From Candidatus Adiutrix sp. (GTDB lineage: Bacteria > Desulfobacterota > Desulfarculia > Adiutricales > Adiutricaceae), in contig JAITVE010000341.1 in assembly GCA_031285975.1 (NCBI GenBank), positions 1-6,621 on the forward strand: a DNA stretch of 6,621 bases, read 5' to 3'. The notes under the pieces were generated by a model. It made no database searches. It was not told the origin of the DNA and saw only the letters and a list, made by a program, of their open reading frames with translations. The stretch's first letter is position 1, and every line of letters begins with the position of its first letter. The translations under genes were made by a program, and so were the position numbers. Below are positions 4,763-6,621 of the stretch, piece by piece.

Positions 4763-5920
4763 ATGTCCGGCTATGTTTTGCGCGTTCCGCCGACCATTCA
4801 TTACGGGGAGAAGGCCAGTTCCCTGGCCGGAGCCGTGGCCAAGCGGTTCGGAACCTCTAAAGTGTTCATCATCACCGACAATTTCCTCGCGTCTTCCGGC
4901 GCCATCAAGGCCGTGACCGGGCCCCTGGAAGAAGCGGGGGTGAGTTTTGAAATTTTTTCCGAGGTGAATCAGGAGCCCACCCTGGCCCATGTGACCGAGG
5001 GGCTGGCCCGGCTGAAGCAGAGCGGGGCCGGGGCGATTGTGGCCTGCGGCGGGGGCAGCCCCATTGACGTGGCCAAGGCGGTGAGCGCCATGGCCGTCAA
5101 CCCCGGCCGCATTCAGGATTACATGGGCGCGGACAAGTTTGAAAAGGACGGGCTCCCCGTCATCGCCGTGCCCACCACCGCCGGGACGGGCAGCGAGGCC
5201 ACGGCGGTGACCATCATCACCGACACCGAGCGGGACGTGAAAATGCTCATTTCCAGCCCCCGCATTATGCCCAGGGCGGCCCTGGTGGATCCCCTCCTGA
5301 CCCTGGGGATGCCCAAGGGCCTGACCGCCGCCACCGGGCTGGACGCGCTGACCCACGCCATAGAAGCCTACGTTTCCCGCCGGGCCCAGCCCATGACCGA
5401 CCTTTTGGCCTTAAACGCCATTGGGCTCATCGCCAAAAACCTGCCCCTGGCCTGGGCCGAGCCGAACAATACCGAGGCCCGCGGCCACACCATGCTGGGC
5501 GCGCTCCAGGCGGGCATCGCTTTTTCCAATGCCTCGGTGGCCCTGGTGCACGGCATGTCCCGGCCGGTGGGGGCTTTGTTCCACATTGCCCACGGGGTTT
5601 CCAACGCGGCCCTTCTGGGCGTGGTGATGGATTTTTCCCTCTCCGGCAATTATGAACGCTATGCCGAGGTGGCCCTGGCCATGGGTCTCCCTGACCTGGG
5701 CGAGGCCCGGCGCACGGCTGAAAGCGGGGCCGCCCGGGTGCGGGAGATTATCCGGCAGTTGGAAGTGCCCAGCCTGACCCAACTGGGGGTCACCCGCGAA
5801 AAACTCGCGCCAGTGGCGGACAAAATGGCCGAAGACGCCCTGGCCAGCGGCAGCCCGGCCAACAACCCCCGCCTGGCCAGCAAAGCGGAAATCATCGACC
5901 TGTATTACCAGGCCCTGTAA
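4763..5920 (+). CDS. Iron-containing (group III) NAD(P)-dependent alcohol dehydrogenase
   Basis: Cytoplasmic oxidoreductase interconverting a primary alcohol and its aldehyde. At 385 aa it has the usual full length. The N-terminal nucleotide-binding domain has GGGSPIDVAK (96-105) and TTAGTGSE (138-145). The C-terminal helical domain has the family metal-site motifs DALTH (194-198), LVHGM (261-265) and HG (277-278). This gives predicted metal ligands Asp194, His198, His263 and His277, by analogy with E. coli FucO. Position 267, a histidine in FucO, is Arg here (HGMSRPVGALFH). I believe some other family members share this. Substrate is not readable from sequence. In sulfate or sulfonate reducers ethanol, 1,3-propanediol and sulfoacetaldehyde/isethionate are possible. 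The start is firm: AAGGAG (4751-4756) is 6 nt before the ATG. It has its own promoter and appears monocistronic. Confidence 0.95.
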   Translation: MSGYVLRVPPTIHYGEKASSLAGAVAKRFGTSKVFIITDNFLASSGAIKAVTGPLEEAGVSFEIFSEVNQEPTLAHVTEGLARLKQSGAGAIVACGGGSPIDVAKAVSAMAVNPGRIQDYMGADKFEKDGLPVIAVPTTAGTGSEATAVTIITDTERDVKMLISSPRIMPRAALVDPLLTLGMPKGLTAATGLDALTHAIEAYVSRRAQPMTDLLALNAIGLIAKNLPLAWAEPNNTEARGHTMLGALQAGIAFSNASVALVHGMSRPVGALFHIAHGVSNAALLGVVMDFSLSGNYERYAEVALAMGLPDLGEARRTAESGAARVREIIRQLEVPSLTQLGVTREKLAPVADKMAEDALASGSPANNPRLASKAEIIDLYYQAL

Positions 5921-5940
5921 TAAAAAGCGGAACAGCTTCC

Positions 5941-5979
5941 GGCGCGCCACTTGGGGCAAAAATATGCCCCTGGCGCGCC
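5941..5979. terminator. Long hairpin between convergent genes, possible bidirectional terminator
   Basis: GGCGCGCCA (5941-5949) pairs with TGGCGCGCC (5971-5979). An inner GGGGCA (5953-5958) pairs with TGCCCC (5965-5970). CTT (5950-5952) is bulged, so the stem has 15 pairs. It starts 20 nt after the dehydrogenase stop and lies downstream of the convergent regulator. No T-run follows on the plus strand. On the minus strand a TTTTT tract occurs only some distance beyond the stem. Termination is likely from position, not from a textbook structure. The remainder up to 6061 is GC-rich with nothing else seen. Confidence 0.55.
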
Positions 5980-6061
5980 GTGGCCTTATTGAGGGGCTGC
6001 GGTGGAGGGGCGGGAGGCCGGTCAGCCTTCGGCGGCAGTGAGGATTGGGGGAGGGGCGGCG

Positions 6062-6621
6062 TTACATGTTGACTGTGGAGGCGGTCTCCCGCTCCAGCTT
6101 GAAGATGTTTTCCAGGCCGGTGTGGTGGCCGATGTTGCGCTCAATGTTCTGGGTCAGGTCGTGCAGGTGCTCGGTGATGGCTTTTTCCGCCAGGGGCAGG
6201 TTGCGGTCGGCCAGGTGCTTGACGATGGCGGTGTGGTAGTTGAAGATGGTGTGACGGTTTTGCGTGTTTCTGATGTCGGTCATCTGGGTTATGGCGTCCC
6301 AGATCATCCCCAGGAATTGCAGTAAAACTTTATTCTGGCTTATCTCAATGATGGTGCGGTGAAACAGGCGGTCAAGCCGGGGAAACAGTTCCGGGTCGGG
6401 GCTGTGCAGGGCCTCGCTCTGCTCGGCCAACTGGCTGTTCAGCCGGGTCACGTCGCTTTTTTGCAGGCGCACGGCGGCCAGGCGCAGGGCCGCTTTTTCC
6501 AGGTAGAGCCGGGCCTCAATGAAATGGGCCAATTCGTCGGAGGCCAGGAAGCGGTACTGCTCCAGGCTGTTCACATAGGAAGACTGGGAGTGGTTGGTCA
6601 CCACGGTGCCGACTTTGGGCT
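6062..6621 (-). CDS. GntR-family transcriptional regulator, FCD (FadR C-terminal) domain, 5' end outside the window
   Basis: The visible part reads in frame from the window edge (PKVGTVVTNH...) to the stop at 6062-6064. The opening GTVV resembles the wing strand ending a GntR winged helix, so most of the DNA-binding domain lies beyond 6621. The GTG at 6602-6604 is thus an internal valine, not the start. The rest is a helical FCD domain. Counting that valine as residue 1, Asp78 and His82 (LDRLFHRTI), His124 (YHTAIVKHL) and His146 (TEHLHDL) occupy the places of the usual metal/ligand-binding Asp/His set. FCD regulators typically sense small organic acids and often act as local repressors. It converges on the alcohol dehydrogenase gene, so control of that gene or of one to the right are both possible. 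The effector is unknown. Confidence 0.92.
   Translation of the reverse strand, partial: PKVGTVVTNHSQSSYVNSLEQYRFLASDELAHFIEARLYLEKAALRLAAVRLQKSDVTRLNSQLAEQSEALHSPDPELFPRLDRLFHRTIIEISQNKVLLQFLGMIWDAITQMTDIRNTQNRHTIFNYHTAIVKHLADRNLPLAEKAITEHLHDLTQNIERNIGHHTGLENIFKLERETASTVNM

Noticed and set aside
4706..5356. 216-codon open frame antisense to the alcohol dehydrogenase, and a similar one at 5411-5959
   Set aside because: Both are shadows of a GC-rich gene with clear family motifs on the plus strand.
4763..5920. Specific assignment as sulfoacetaldehyde reductase, ethanol or 1,3-propanediol dehydrogenase
   Set aside because: No neighbouring taurine, isethionate, glycerol or pyruvate genes are visible, and the sequence alone does not define the substrate.

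Overview
The window looks like a chromosomal segment of a GC-rich, flagellated member of the Desulfovibrionaceae (Desulfovibrio or a close relative). The main clue is the flagellin. Its N-terminal D0/D1 region, its Cys-Cys-Gly-Gly-Gly motif and its C-terminal domain read like Desulfovibrio flagellins as I remember them. No similarity search was possible, so the taxonomy is inference.

Layout. Positions 1-1000 hold no convincing gene. Positions 1-620 are packed with repeated and palindromic DNA: a REP-like hairpin (59-79), a 181-bp structure with 37-nt inverted terminal arms (121-301), two diverged direct copies of a hairpin-forming repeat whose stems differ by compensating base pairs (356-424 and 449-518), and three consecutive GGGGC/GCCCC hairpins (533-618). 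Positions 620-1000 are more AT-rich, with several dyads including a perfect 16-bp palindrome. They end in a very good sigma-28 (FliA-type) promoter at 970-996, followed by a leader of about 185 nt rich in GGA triplets.

The promoter serves a very large flagellin (1189-3702, 837 aa). Its variable middle carries six imperfect repeats of 27-34 residues. About 95 nt downstream on the same strand lies a 206-aa protein (3798-4418) with a recognisable, degenerate copy of the flagellin D1 motif but no flagellin D0 ends. It is probably transcribed with the flagellin, and a strong intrinsic terminator (4561-4593) closes the unit. A short GC-rich element in the flagellin leader recurs in nearly the same form just before the second gene, which suggests a shared origin.

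The right third is a separate metabolic unit: a sigma-70-type promoter (4670-4697), an iron-dependent group III alcohol dehydrogenase (4763-5920), a long hairpin (5941-5979), and a convergent GntR-family FCD-domain regulator (6062-6621, minus strand) whose DNA-binding domain lies mostly beyond the window edge. The regulator may control the dehydrogenase, but only adjacency supports this.

I see no full mobile element, CRISPR array, tRNA or rRNA. The observations most worth following are the flagellin-like companion protein, the repeat-bearing flagellin insert with shifted codon use, and the covarying hairpin repeats.
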